Positions 26,580 through 34,751 of a DNA stretch of 64,000 bases are shown here, piece by piece. The position numbers were made by a program, and so were the translations under genes. Numbering within the stretch: position 1 is the first letter of the stretch; every line of letters begins with the position of its first letter. Origin of the DNA: Bog-756 sp963769905 (GTDB lineage Bacteria; Actinomycetota; Acidimicrobiia; Acidimicrobiales; RAAP-2); assembly GCA_963769905.1 (NCBI GenBank), contig CAVYNG010000002.1, positions 248,001 through 312,000 on the forward strand, in the 5' to 3' direction. The notes under the pieces are model-generated. The model did not search any database. It saw only the letters and a program-made list of their open reading frames with translations, and had not been told where the DNA came from.

Positions 26580-28520
26580 GTGAGCAGCTTTCTCCAATAC
26601 ACCGTGTTCGGCGTCATGCTCGGGGCCGGGTACGCGATCGCCGCCACTGGTCTGGTGGTGACGTACACCACCTCCGGGGTGTTCAACTTCGCGCAGGGCG
26701 CGGTCGGGATGATCGCCGCGTTCTGCTACTGGGAGCTCGCGACCGCTCACCACGTGAACGAGCTTGTCTCACTGCTGCTCATCCTGGTGGTGGGTGCTGC
26801 GATCTCGGGCGCGCTGGTCGAGCGGGTGCTGATGCGACGGCTGCACGGCGCCTCGGCGGAGCGTCCGGTGATGGTCACCCTCGGCCTCATGGTGATCCTC
26901 ACCGGGCTCGCGGTGATCATCTGGGACCCGACCACCACCCGCACGGTGGGGAACATGGTGAACGGCCAGTTCCGGCTGCTCGGGATCAACATCCAGTATC
27001 AGGAGGTCCTGATCATCGGAGTGGCGATCGGGGTCGCCGTTCTCCTCCGGCTCCTCTTCTATTCGACCCGGACCGGTTTCGCGCTCCGGGCGGTCGTCGA
27101 CGACCCCGAGCTGCTCTCGATGGCCGGGGTGTCCCCCAACCGGATGAGCCAATACGGGTGGATCCTCGGTTTCATGATGGCCGCACTGGCCGGGGTGCTC
27201 CTCGCGCCGACCCAGACCACCGGCCTCAACATCGAGGCGATGACCCTCCTCGTCGTCAACGGCTACGCCGCGGCCATCGTCGGCCGGCTGAAGAACATCC
27301 CGGTCACCTTCGTAGCGGCCATCGGCATCGGGCTGCTCGAGGAGTACGTGATCATCTACCTCCTCCCACACCTACCGCAGAGCCTGGTGCCCGACGTCAC
27401 CGTCGCGCTCCCGATGGTCTTCTTGTTCATCGCGCTGGTCACCCTGCCGTCGGTGCGACTGCGGGCCATCGGGCGGCTCACCACCGTGCGCGCGCCCCGG
27501 GTTGCGAGCGGCTGGGAGTCGCTCATCGCCGGCGCCGTGTTCTTCGCGGTGGCGATCATCCTCGCCGTCGCGTTCGACAACACTCCCTTCCGGGGGACGA
27601 CCGTCCTCACCCTCGGCGGCGACATCATGACCCTCGGGATCGTGGCGCTCTCCCTCGTCCTGGTGACCGGCTACTCCGGCCAGGTCTCCCTCTGCCAGTT
27701 CTCATTCATGGGGATCGGTGCCTTCGTGATGGGCAAGGTCGCCGGCGGCGGCTCGCTGCTCGGGTTGCTCGCGGCGACTGCGATCTGCGCGGTGGTCGGA
27801 GGGCTGGTCGCACTCCCCACCATTCGTCTCCGCGATCTCTACCTGGCACTCGCGACGTTCGCGTTCGCCGACGCGGTGGCGAACGGGTTCTTCACCGACA
27901 CCCACATCTACGGCACCGGCGGCGTCATCATCGGCCGCATCGTCCTGCCGGGAATCTCCTTCGGAGGCGATGCGGCCGAGTTCCTGATGGTGAGCGCGTT
28001 CTTCGTGCTCGCGGCCTGGCTGGTCCTCGCCGTCAGGCGCAGTCTCTTCGGGCGCCGCCTGGTGGCGGTCAACGACTCGCCGGCCGCCTACGCGACCGTC
28101 GGGCTCAACATCGGGTTCACCAAGGTGGCCGTCTTCGCCATTGGCGCGGCGATGGCGGGACTGGCGGGCGCCCTCTACGGGACCGTGCAGCAGACGGTGG
28201 GGACCACCGACTTCGACATCTTCCCGGGGATCATCTTCGTGCTCTTCGTGGTCATCTGGAGCGTCCGCACCGTGTCGGGCGCGTTCCTGGCCGCGGTGAC
28301 CTACGTGGTGCTCAACCAGTTCTGGCACAACGGTCTCGGCATCTTCGCGGGCGTCGGCATCATCCTCATCGGTCGGACCGCGGGAGGGCTCCTCGGGATC
28401 GAGGCTCTGCAGTTCCGCCTTCCCTGGGTGCGCGGTGCACCCTCCACTGCCGAGCCGGCGGCGCCCGCGCCGCGCGGGGTACGGCGTGCGCTCGGCTGGG
28501 GGACCCGTGCCGCCAGTTGA
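26580..28520 (+). CDS. Fused LivH-LivM permease of the branched-chain amino-acid-type ABC transporter
   Basis: 646 residues with two permease modules joined in one chain. The first (about 1-290) starts SFLQYTVFGVMLGAGYAIAATG and includes GVSPNRMSQYGWILGFMMAA, a LivH signature. The second (about 310-615) has TGYSGQVSLCQFSFMGIGAF and TVGLNIGFTKVAVFAIGAAMAG, LivM signatures. In most bacteria these are separate genes. GTG 26580 is the start. The end overlaps the following ATPase gene by 14 bp. Confidence 0.9.
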   Translation: MSSFLQYTVFGVMLGAGYAIAATGLVVTYTTSGVFNFAQGAVGMIAAFCYWELATAHHVNELVSLLLILVVGAAISGALVERVLMRRLHGASAERPVMVTLGLMVILTGLAVIIWDPTTTRTVGNMVNGQFRLLGINIQYQEVLIIGVAIGVAVLLRLLFYSTRTGFALRAVVDDPELLSMAGVSPNRMSQYGWILGFMMAALAGVLLAPTQTTGLNIEAMTLLVVNGYAAAIVGRLKNIPVTFVAAIGIGLLEEYVIIYLLPHLPQSLVPDVTVALPMVFLFIALVTLPSVRLRAIGRLTTVRAPRVASGWESLIAGAVFFAVAIILAVAFDNTPFRGTTVLTLGGDIMTLGIVALSLVLVTGYSGQVSLCQFSFMGIGAFVMGKVAGGGSLLGLLAATAICAVVGGLVALPTIRLRDLYLALATFAFADAVANGFFTDTHIYGTGGVIIGRIVLPGISFGGDAAEFLMVSAFFVLAAWLVLAVRRSLFGRRLVAVNDSPAAYATVGLNIGFTKVAVFAIGAAMAGLAGALYGTVQQTVGTTDFDIFPGIIFVLFVVIWSVRTVSGAFLAAVTYVVLNQFWHNGLGIFAGVGIILIGRTAGGLLGIEALQFRLPWVRGAPSTAEPAAPAPRGVRRALGWGTRAAS

Positions 28521-29370
28521 CGCCGCAATGGACGGCGCGGCCCTGACCGTGTCGGAGGTCGCGGTCCGCTTCGGCGGAGTGGCCGCGCTGCACGACACCA
28601 GCCTCATCGTCGAGCCGGGGACCATCACCGGTCTCATCGGGCCGAACGGTGCGGGGAAGACGACCTTGTTCAACGTCATCAGCGGCCTGCAGGCGCCCGA
28701 GCGAGGGACCGTGCGGCTCTTCGAGCGGGACGTGACGGGTATGAAGCCCCATCGCCGTGCGCGTCTCGGCCTGGCGCGCACCTTCCAGCGCCTCGAGCTG
28801 TTCGGGACGCTCACCGCCGGCGAGAACGTGCAGGTCGGCCTCGAGTCCGCGGTCAAGTGGTGGCAGTGGCGCCACGTGAGGCGGGCCTTCCCGTGGCGCC
28901 GCTCGGGCCGGGTCGGGGACATGGCCGGCGACCATGGCGGGATGGGATCGACCGCGCTTGCCACCACCGACCGGCTGCTCGAAGGAGTCGGGCTCGAGGG
29001 CCTCGGCCACCGTCAGTCGTCGGCGATGTCGACCGGGCTCGCCCGGATGGTCGAGCTCGCCCGCGCCCTCGCGATCGGACCCAAGGTCCTCCTGTTGGAC
29101 GAACCCGGGTCGGGTCTCGACGAAGCCGAGTCGAAGGCGCTCGGCGAGTTGTTGCGCCGACTCGCCGACGGCGGGATGGCCGTGCTCCTCGTCGAGCACG
29201 ACATGGAGCTCGTGATGCGGGTCTGCGATTTCATCTACGTGCTCGACTTCGGGGTGGTGATCGCCGAGGGAAGACCCGACCAGATCCGCAACGACCCCTC
29301 CGTGCAGGCGGCCTACCTCGGCGCCGCAGCCCCGGGGAGTGGCCCGGACGTCGACGGGTCGCCGGTCTAG
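28507..29370 (+). CDS. LivG-type ABC transporter ATP-binding protein
   Basis: 287 residues. Walker A GPNGAGKTTLFNVISG, Walker B VLLLDEPGSGLD and LVEHDMELVMRVCDFIYVL are clear; the signature region reads MSTGLARMVELARALA, with MSTG in place of the usual LSGG. GTG 28507 is chosen over ATG 28528 because GGGGGA precedes it at a proper distance. It overlaps the permease gene and its stop (TAG) shares a base with the next GTG. The LivG-specific insertion between Walker A and signature is present. Confidence 0.88.
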   Translation: MPPVDAAMDGAALTVSEVAVRFGGVAALHDTSLIVEPGTITGLIGPNGAGKTTLFNVISGLQAPERGTVRLFERDVTGMKPHRRARLGLARTFQRLELFGTLTAGENVQVGLESAVKWWQWRHVRRAFPWRRSGRVGDMAGDHGGMGSTALATTDRLLEGVGLEGLGHRQSSAMSTGLARMVELARALAIGPKVLLLDEPGSGLDEAESKALGELLRRLADGGMAVLLVEHDMELVMRVCDFIYVLDFGVVIAEGRPDQIRNDPSVQAAYLGAAAPGSGPDVDGSPV

Positions 29371-30122
29371 TGAGCTCCTCCTCGGCCACACCGGCCGCGT
29401 CACCCGATGCGACCACGGTCCAGCTCCCGCCCGAGATCACCGTCACCGGGGTGCGGGCGGCCTACGGGCGGATCGAGGTGCTCCACGGCGTCGACCTGAC
29501 CGTTCCCGCCGGGAGCGTCTTCGCACTCCTCGGCCCGAACGGCGCAGGCAAGTCGACGCTGCTCAAGGTGGTGAGCGGGCGGATGCGGGCCACCGCGGGC
29601 GAGGTGGCGGTCGGCGACCGACGCCTCGGGAAGACCCCGACCGAGAAGCTGACCCGGGCAGGGCTCTGCGCGATCCCCGAAGGACGGGGGATCTTCCCCA
29701 ACCTCACCGTGCGCGAGAACCTGCGGATCTGGACCTATCGCGGCGGTCTCGACGCGAAGACGGTCGAGGAGCGCACCTTCGAGGCTTTCCCCCGCCTGAG
29801 GGATCGCCGCCGTCAGATGGCGGGCACGCTCTCCGGTGGCGAACAACAGATGCTCGCCATCTCACGAGCCCTCGTCACCGATCCGAGCGTCCTCCTTCTC
29901 GACGAGCTCTCGATGGGACTCGCGCCCCTCATCGTGGGTGAGCTCTACGACCTGGTATCCGAGCTCGCGCGTCATGCGATGACCGTGCTGCTGGTCGAGC
30001 AGTTCGTGACCACCGCGCTCTCGGTGGCCGATCGTGCCGCCATCATGGTGCACGGCCGCATCGAACAGGTCGGGTCCCCCGACGAGATGGCCGAGGCCGC
30101 GCTCAGCAGCTACCTGTCCTGA
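29370..30122 (+). CDS. LivF-type ABC transporter ATP-binding protein
   Basis: 250 residues. Walker A GPNGAGKSTLLKVVSG, a conserved CAIPEGRGIFPNLTVRENL (typical of LivF), signature LSGGEQQMLAISRAL and Walker B LLLDELSMGLAPLIV with H-loop region LLVEQ. GTG 29370 overlaps the stop of the previous ATPase (TAGTG). It completes the five-component transporter: binding protein, fused permease and two ATPases in one strand. The gene ends 7 bp from the convergent valS. Confidence 0.9.
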   Translation: MSSSSATPAASPDATTVQLPPEITVTGVRAAYGRIEVLHGVDLTVPAGSVFALLGPNGAGKSTLLKVVSGRMRATAGEVAVGDRRLGKTPTEKLTRAGLCAIPEGRGIFPNLTVRENLRIWTYRGGLDAKTVEERTFEAFPRLRDRRRQMAGTLSGGEQQMLAISRALVTDPSVLLLDELSMGLAPLIVGELYDLVSELARHAMTVLLVEQFVTTALSVADRAAIMVHGRIEQVGSPDEMAEAALSSYLS

Positions 30123-30129
30123 TCGGGAC

Positions 30130-32745
30130 TCATCCTTCTTCGGCGAGCACCACGTCGACCGCGGGTTCGTCGGACTCGACGGTCGCGAGAGACGCGATCC
30201 CGCCCGCGTCGCGGAGGTCTCCCTCGGCAGCGAGCAGTGCTGCGAGACGCTCCGGCGTGTCCGAGACCGTCAACGAGGCGACCGTCGCCCGCATCGACCG
30301 CTTCGCGGCGGTCTTCGCGTGGCGGATGCGCCCGAGGACCTCCGAGGTCACCTCGAGCACCGAGCCGGCTCCGTCCTCCGCGGACGAGCCCTCGAGCTCC
30401 GAGGTGGTCGGCCATGACGCGGTGTGGATCGAATCGTGCTGCCACCACGACCAGACCTCTTCGGTCACGAAGGGTAGGAACGGTGCGAGCAGGCGCAGCT
30501 GGACGGAGAGGGCAACCGCGAGCGCGGCCTGGGCGGAGGCCGGCCCCTGCTCACCGGGGTCGCCGTAGGCGCGGGTCTTGACCAGCTCGAGGTAGTCGTC
30601 GCAGAACGACCAGAAGAACGTCTCGGTGCGCTCGAGCGCTCGGGTGTAGTCGTACTCCTCGAAGGCGGCCGTGGCCTCCTCGACGACCTCGGCGAGGCGG
30701 CGGAGCATCGCACGGTCGATCGGCGCGGTGGCCGCGGCGACCGTTCTCGGGACGACCGAGCCGTCGGGGCCGGTCAGGCGGCCGAGGGCGAACCGCGAGG
30801 CGTGGAGCACCTTGATGGCGAGGCGGCGCCCCACCTTCATCTGGCCCTCGTCGACTGCGGTATCGGTCCCGGGCCGACCACTCGCGGCCCAGTAACGGAC
30901 TGCGTCGGCGCCGTGTTGCTCGAGGAGGGGCAGCGGGGTGACGACGTTCCCCTGCGACTTGGACATCTTCTTCCGGTCGGGGTCGAGCACCCATCCCGAG
31001 ATCGCGGCGTGCGACCACGGCAGCGAAGCGTGCTCGAGTTCGGACCGGACCACTGTCGAGAACAGCCAGGTCCGGATGATGTCGTGCGCCTGTGGGCGGA
31101 GGTCCATCGGGAAGACACGACCGAAGAGATCCGGGTCGTCCTCCCAGCCGGCCGCGATCTGCGGCGTGAGCGAGGACGTGGCCCAGGTGTCCATGATGTC
31201 CGGCTCGCCGATGAACCCGCCGGGCTGTCCGCGCTGGTCCTCGTCGTAGCCGTCGGGCACGTCGGTCGAGGGATCGACCGGCAGCCGGTGCTGGTCGGCG
31301 AAGATCGGCGCGCCGAAGTCGACCTCGCCGGACGAGCGGAGCGGGTACCAGACCGGGAACGGGACGCCGAAGAACCGCTGGCGCGAGATGTTCCAGTCGC
31401 CGGTGAGGCCCTCCACCCAGGCGCGGTAGCGGTGCTCCATGTAGGGCGGGTGCCACTTCAACTCCTCGCCCCGCACGAGAAGGCGCTCGCGCAAGGGGAG
31501 CGTCTTCACGAACCACTGCCTCGACGACACGATCTCGAGAGGCCGTTCGCCCTTCTCGTAGAACTTGACGGGGTGGGTGATCGGGCGCGGTTCACCGAGG
31601 AGCGCACCGGACTCGCCGAGCTGTTCGACCACCTTGCTCCGGGCCTGGTTGATCGTCCGCCCTTCCACCTCGCGGTAACGGGCCGAGGCCGCAGCGGGCT
31701 CCTCGGACTCCCAACCCGGGGCGCCCCAGTCCACGGTGAGGAGCCTGCCGTCGCGCCCGACGATCGCGCGGGTCGGAAGGGCGAGCTCGCGCCACCACAC
31801 CACGTCGGTGGTGTCGCCGAAGGTGCAGATCATCGCGATGCCCGATCCTTTCTCCGGGTCCGCCAACGGGTGGGCCACGATCGGGACCCGCACCGAGTAG
31901 AGGGGAGTCAGGACCTCGCGGCCGAAGAGGGGCGCATAGCGTGCGTCGTCCGGATGGGCGACGAGGGCGACGCACGCGGCGAGCAGCTCTGGCCTCGTGG
32001 TCTCGATCTCGACCGACCCGTCACCTCCGGCCCGCGGGAAGGCGATGCGATGGTAGGCACCCGGTCGCTCGCGGTCCACGAGCTCGGCCTGCGACACCGC
32101 CGTGCGGAAGTCGACGTCCCAGAGGGTGGGGGCGGTCTGCTGGGCGAGCTCGCCCCGGCCGGCCATCCGGAGAAAGCCGCGCTGGGAGACCCGTTGGGCC
32201 TGCTCCGAGACGGTCGCGTAGGTGTGCGACCAGTCGACCGACAGGCCGAGCGTCCGCCAGAGGTGCTCGAAGACCTGTTCGTCCTCCGCCGTCAGCCGGT
32301 GGCAGAGCTCGACGAAATTGGGACGGGAGATCGACAGCGGCTCCTTCGGGGGCTCCGCCGGTGGCACGAAGTCGGGGTCGTAAGGGAGCCCTGGGTCGCA
32401 TCGGACGCCGTAGTAGTTCTGGACCCGCCGCTCGGTCGCGAGTCCGTTGTCGTCCCAACCCATCGGATAGAAGACCGCCTTCCCGCGCATGCGGTGGTAG
32501 CGGGCGACGGTGTCGGTGTGGGTGTAGGAGAAGACATGGCCGATGTGCAGCGATCCCGACACGGTCGGAGGAGGCGTGTCGATCGAGTACACCTGCGACC
32601 GGGTCGCCGAGCGGTCGAACGCGTAGGTACGGTCCCGTTCCCACCGCGCGGACCACGTCGCCTCGAGCCCCTCGAGCCCGGGCTTGTCCGGGACGCCCGT
32701 CGGAGCGCGCGCTCCGGTCCGAGCACCGTTCACGTCGTGCGGCAT
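30130..32745 (-). CDS. valS: Valyl-tRNA synthetase, archaeal-type
   Basis: 871 residues charging tRNA-Val. The HIGH region is TPPPTVSGSLHIGHVFSYTH and the following PMGWDDNGLATERRVQ matches the archaeal version rather than the common bacterial TDHAGIATQ. An editing domain follows, then KMSKSQGN near the anticodon-binding domain. There is no long C-terminal coiled coil, also as in the archaeal-type form. The ATG at 32745 gives a normal N-terminus; the open frame reaches much further upstream over cysS but is not coding there. It diverges from cysS with only 21 bp between start codons. Confidence 0.92.
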   Translation of the reverse strand: MPHDVNGARTGARAPTGVPDKPGLEGLEATWSARWERDRTYAFDRSATRSQVYSIDTPPPTVSGSLHIGHVFSYTHTDTVARYHRMRGKAVFYPMGWDDNGLATERRVQNYYGVRCDPGLPYDPDFVPPAEPPKEPLSISRPNFVELCHRLTAEDEQVFEHLWRTLGLSVDWSHTYATVSEQAQRVSQRGFLRMAGRGELAQQTAPTLWDVDFRTAVSQAELVDRERPGAYHRIAFPRAGGDGSVEIETTRPELLAACVALVAHPDDARYAPLFGREVLTPLYSVRVPIVAHPLADPEKGSGIAMICTFGDTTDVVWWRELALPTRAIVGRDGRLLTVDWGAPGWESEEPAAASARYREVEGRTINQARSKVVEQLGESGALLGEPRPITHPVKFYEKGERPLEIVSSRQWFVKTLPLRERLLVRGEELKWHPPYMEHRYRAWVEGLTGDWNISRQRFFGVPFPVWYPLRSSGEVDFGAPIFADQHRLPVDPSTDVPDGYDEDQRGQPGGFIGEPDIMDTWATSSLTPQIAAGWEDDPDLFGRVFPMDLRPQAHDIIRTWLFSTVVRSELEHASLPWSHAAISGWVLDPDRKKMSKSQGNVVTPLPLLEQHGADAVRYWAASGRPGTDTAVDEGQMKVGRRLAIKVLHASRFALGRLTGPDGSVVPRTVAAATAPIDRAMLRRLAEVVEEATAAFEEYDYTRALERTETFFWSFCDDYLELVKTRAYGDPGEQGPASAQAALAVALSVQLRLLAPFLPFVTEEVWSWWQHDSIHTASWPTTSELEGSSAEDGAGSVLEVTSEVLGRIRHAKTAAKRSMRATVASLTVSDTPERLAALLAAEGDLRDAGGIASLATVESDEPAVDVVLAEEG

Positions 32746-32766
32746 GATCGGGTTACCGTACCCTGC

Positions 32767-34161
32767 ATGCTCGAGCTCCACGACACTGCGTCCGGCCGGG
32801 TGTCGACGCTCGAGCTGCGCACGCCGGGCGAGGTCACGATGTACGTCTGCGGCCCGACCGTCTACGACGCGCCCCACCTCGGGCACGGTCGTTTCGCACT
32901 GGTCTTCGACGTGCTCCGGCGCTACCTGATCTTCAACGGCTTCGACGTCACCTACGTCTCGAACGTCACCGACATCGACGACAAGATCATCGAGCGGGCG
33001 GCCGCAGGCGGCGTCACCGAAGCCGAGCTGGCCGCCACCTACGAGGCGGTCTGGTGGGAGGCGATGGACGCGCTCGGGGTCCTGCGTCCCGACGAGACGC
33101 CCCACGCGACCGCCTATGTGGACCGCATGGTCGAGCTCATCGGCGAGCTGGTCGAGCGCGGAGTCGCCTACGAGAGCGCCGACGGGGTCTACCTGTCGGT
33201 GGCCGACGTGCCCGGCTACGGCTTGCTCGCGCACCAGCCGCTCGAGTCGCTCCGGGCCGGGGCTCGCGTCGAGGTGACAGAAGAGAAGCGCTCCCCGCTC
33301 GATTTTGCGCTGTGGAAGAAGGCGAAGCCTGGCGAGCCGACCTGGGACTCGCCCTGGGGTGCGGGCCGCCCTGGATGGCACACCGAGTGCGTGGTCATGT
33401 CGCTCGACCTGCTCGGCGAGGCGTTCGACCTCCACGGGGGAGCGATCGACCTCATCTTCCCGCACCACGAGAACGAGCGAGCTCAGGCGGTCGCTTCGGG
33501 GCGTGCGTTCGCCCGTCACTGGGTGCACAACGGGTGGGTGACGGTCGACGGCGAGAAGATGTCGAAGTCATTGGGGAACTTCACCTCGCTCGACGACCTG
33601 CTGGCCCGGAGCGACCCCCGCTCCTACCGTCTGCTGGTGCTCCGTTCGCACTATCGCTCACCCATCGAGATCACCCCGAAGGCGGTTCGCGACGCGGAGG
33701 CCGGATTGGCCAGGCTCGACGAGATGGCGCGGCGCTTCGCGGTCGCCGATCCCCTTGCCGACGGCCCGGTGGTCGGTGGAGCGGGCGAGGGCCTCGCGGT
33801 CGACCAGGATGCGCTGCAGCGGTTCCGCGAGCGCATGGACGACGATCTCGATACCCCCGCAGCGCTCGCGCTCGTCTTCGAGCTGGTGCGCGACGCGAAC
33901 GCGGCAGGCGATGCCGGCGACGACGATCGGGCACAGCGCAGTGCGCAGACAGCGGCATTGCTGTCCGGCGCGCTCGGGCTGCCGCTGCACGGTGACCTCG
34001 ACGAAGAAGTTGACGCTGCAACTGCCGAGCGCGTGGCTCGCCGCGACCTGGCCCGTGCCGAAGGGAACTGGGCACTCGCCGATGCACTGCGCGCCGAGCT
34101 CGAGCAAGCCGGATTGCTCGTCGAGGACGGACCGGAGGGCACGCGCATTCGCCGCCGATGA
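32767..34161 (+). CDS. cysS: Cysteinyl-tRNA synthetase
   Basis: 464 residues. MYVCGPTVYDAPHLGHGR carries a zinc-binding cysteine and the HIGH-like motif; GWHTECVVMS and FPHHENERAQ provide the other zinc ligands, and KMSKSLGNF is the KMSKS loop. The size and the C-terminal helical extension favour CysS over the mycothiol ligase MshC, although the two are related. The ATG at 32767 is 21 bp from the divergent valS start, so each promoter must lie within the other gene or be leaderless; TTACCG 8 nt upstream is a possible -10. Confidence 0.9.
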   Translation: MLELHDTASGRVSTLELRTPGEVTMYVCGPTVYDAPHLGHGRFALVFDVLRRYLIFNGFDVTYVSNVTDIDDKIIERAAAGGVTEAELAATYEAVWWEAMDALGVLRPDETPHATAYVDRMVELIGELVERGVAYESADGVYLSVADVPGYGLLAHQPLESLRAGARVEVTEEKRSPLDFALWKKAKPGEPTWDSPWGAGRPGWHTECVVMSLDLLGEAFDLHGGAIDLIFPHHENERAQAVASGRAFARHWVHNGWVTVDGEKMSKSLGNFTSLDDLLARSDPRSYRLLVLRSHYRSPIEITPKAVRDAEAGLARLDEMARRFAVADPLADGPVVGGAGEGLAVDQDALQRFRERMDDDLDTPAALALVFELVRDANAAGDAGDDDRAQRSAQTAALLSGALGLPLHGDLDEEVDAATAERVARRDLARAEGNWALADALRAELEQAGLLVEDGPEGTRIRRR

Positions 34162-34201
34162 ACAGCATGTGAACACCATCCGGAGGACCAGCCTTCGAAG
34201 G

Positions 34202-34229
34202 TTGCTTCGGCCTCGCAGGCTGCTAGCGT
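34202..34229 (+). promoter_or_regulatory. Possible promoter of the cold-shock gene
   Basis: TTGCTT and TAGCGT are separated by 16 bp, predicting a start near 34236 and an untranslated leader of about 90 nt. Long leaders are common in cold-shock genes. The -10 is not close to consensus. Confidence 0.35.
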
Positions 34230-34326
34230 TTGCCGAACAGTGAATCCCTGGGGGTTGGTCGTGGGGCCACCGATCACTTCGGGATCCCCTGTGCACTACG
34301 CAGTTGAGGGAAAGGGGAACGCCACC

Positions 34327-34539
34327 GTGGCTTCCGGAACAGTCAAGTGGTTCAACGCCGAGAAGGGCTTCGGCTTCATCTCGCAGCCTGACGGCGGTGC
34401 CGACGTGTTCGTGCACCACTCGGCCATCCAGATGAGCGGGTTCCGCTCGCTCGAGGAGGGCCAGGCGGTGGAGTTCGATCTTCAGGAAGGGCCGAAGGGG
34501 CTCCAGGCAGTCGACGTGCGGTTGGCCCAACCCGCCTAG
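34327..34539 (+). CDS. Cold-shock protein, CspA family
   Basis: 70 residues: a single OB-fold with RNP1 GFGFIS and RNP2-like DVFVHHS, beginning ASGTVKWFNAEKGFGFI. It binds single-stranded RNA or DNA and acts as an RNA chaperone. GTG 34327 is supported by AAAGGGG nine to ten bases upstream and by family length; the in-frame GTG at 34240 would add an unrelated tail. A GC hairpin follows the stop. Confidence 0.93.
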   Translation: MASGTVKWFNAEKGFGFISQPDGGADVFVHHSAIQMSGFRSLEEGQAVEFDLQEGPKGLQAVDVRLAQPA

Positions 34540-34549
34540 AGCGTCCCCC

Positions 34550-34565
34550 CGGGCCTGCGGGCCCG
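34550..34565 (+). terminator. GC hairpin after the cold-shock gene
   Basis: CGGGCC...GGCCCG forms a 6-bp stem with a TGCG loop 11 bp after the stop, followed by a short T-containing stretch. Confidence 0.5.
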
Positions 34566-34689
34566 TTCGTGCGCCCTGGTCTCGCGAGGATCTCGGCGCC
34601 TCACTTCCATGCGATGGCACCTGCCGGTTTCGTCGCGCCCCGACGTCCTGCCCTCGAGTGCTGTTGCGGTGACAGCCGTGCCCGCTCCG

Positions 34690-34705
34690 GTTACTATGGA
34701 GTAAC
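34690..34705. promoter_or_regulatory. Perfect palindromic operator at the acyl-CoA dehydrogenase promoter
   Basis: GTTACT-N4-AGTAAC is a perfect inverted repeat. It overlaps a likely promoter: GTGACA (34669-34674), 17 bp, TACTAT (34692-34697). A repressor bound here would block the -10. Such compact palindromes are typical of TetR-family regulators of lipid metabolism; the TetR gene at 37921 is a candidate but this is inference. Confidence 0.55.
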
Positions 34706-34751
34706 TACAGGGACGTGATGGGCGCGTAGCGCCGGAACGGAGTAGGGGGCC

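Noticed and set aside
30802..32766. Long in-frame extension upstream of cysS running antisense through valS
   Set aside because: It has no family motifs; the CysS N-terminus starts at 32767 and valS on the other strand has strong motifs throughout.
32746..33528. Long in-frame extension upstream of valS over cysS
   Set aside because: Same reasoning: composition is that of an antisense shadow and the ValS homology begins right after 32745.
32767..34161. Mycothiol ligase MshC instead of CysS
   Set aside because: The length, C-terminal extension and lack of other mycothiol genes favour CysS, although the two families are close.
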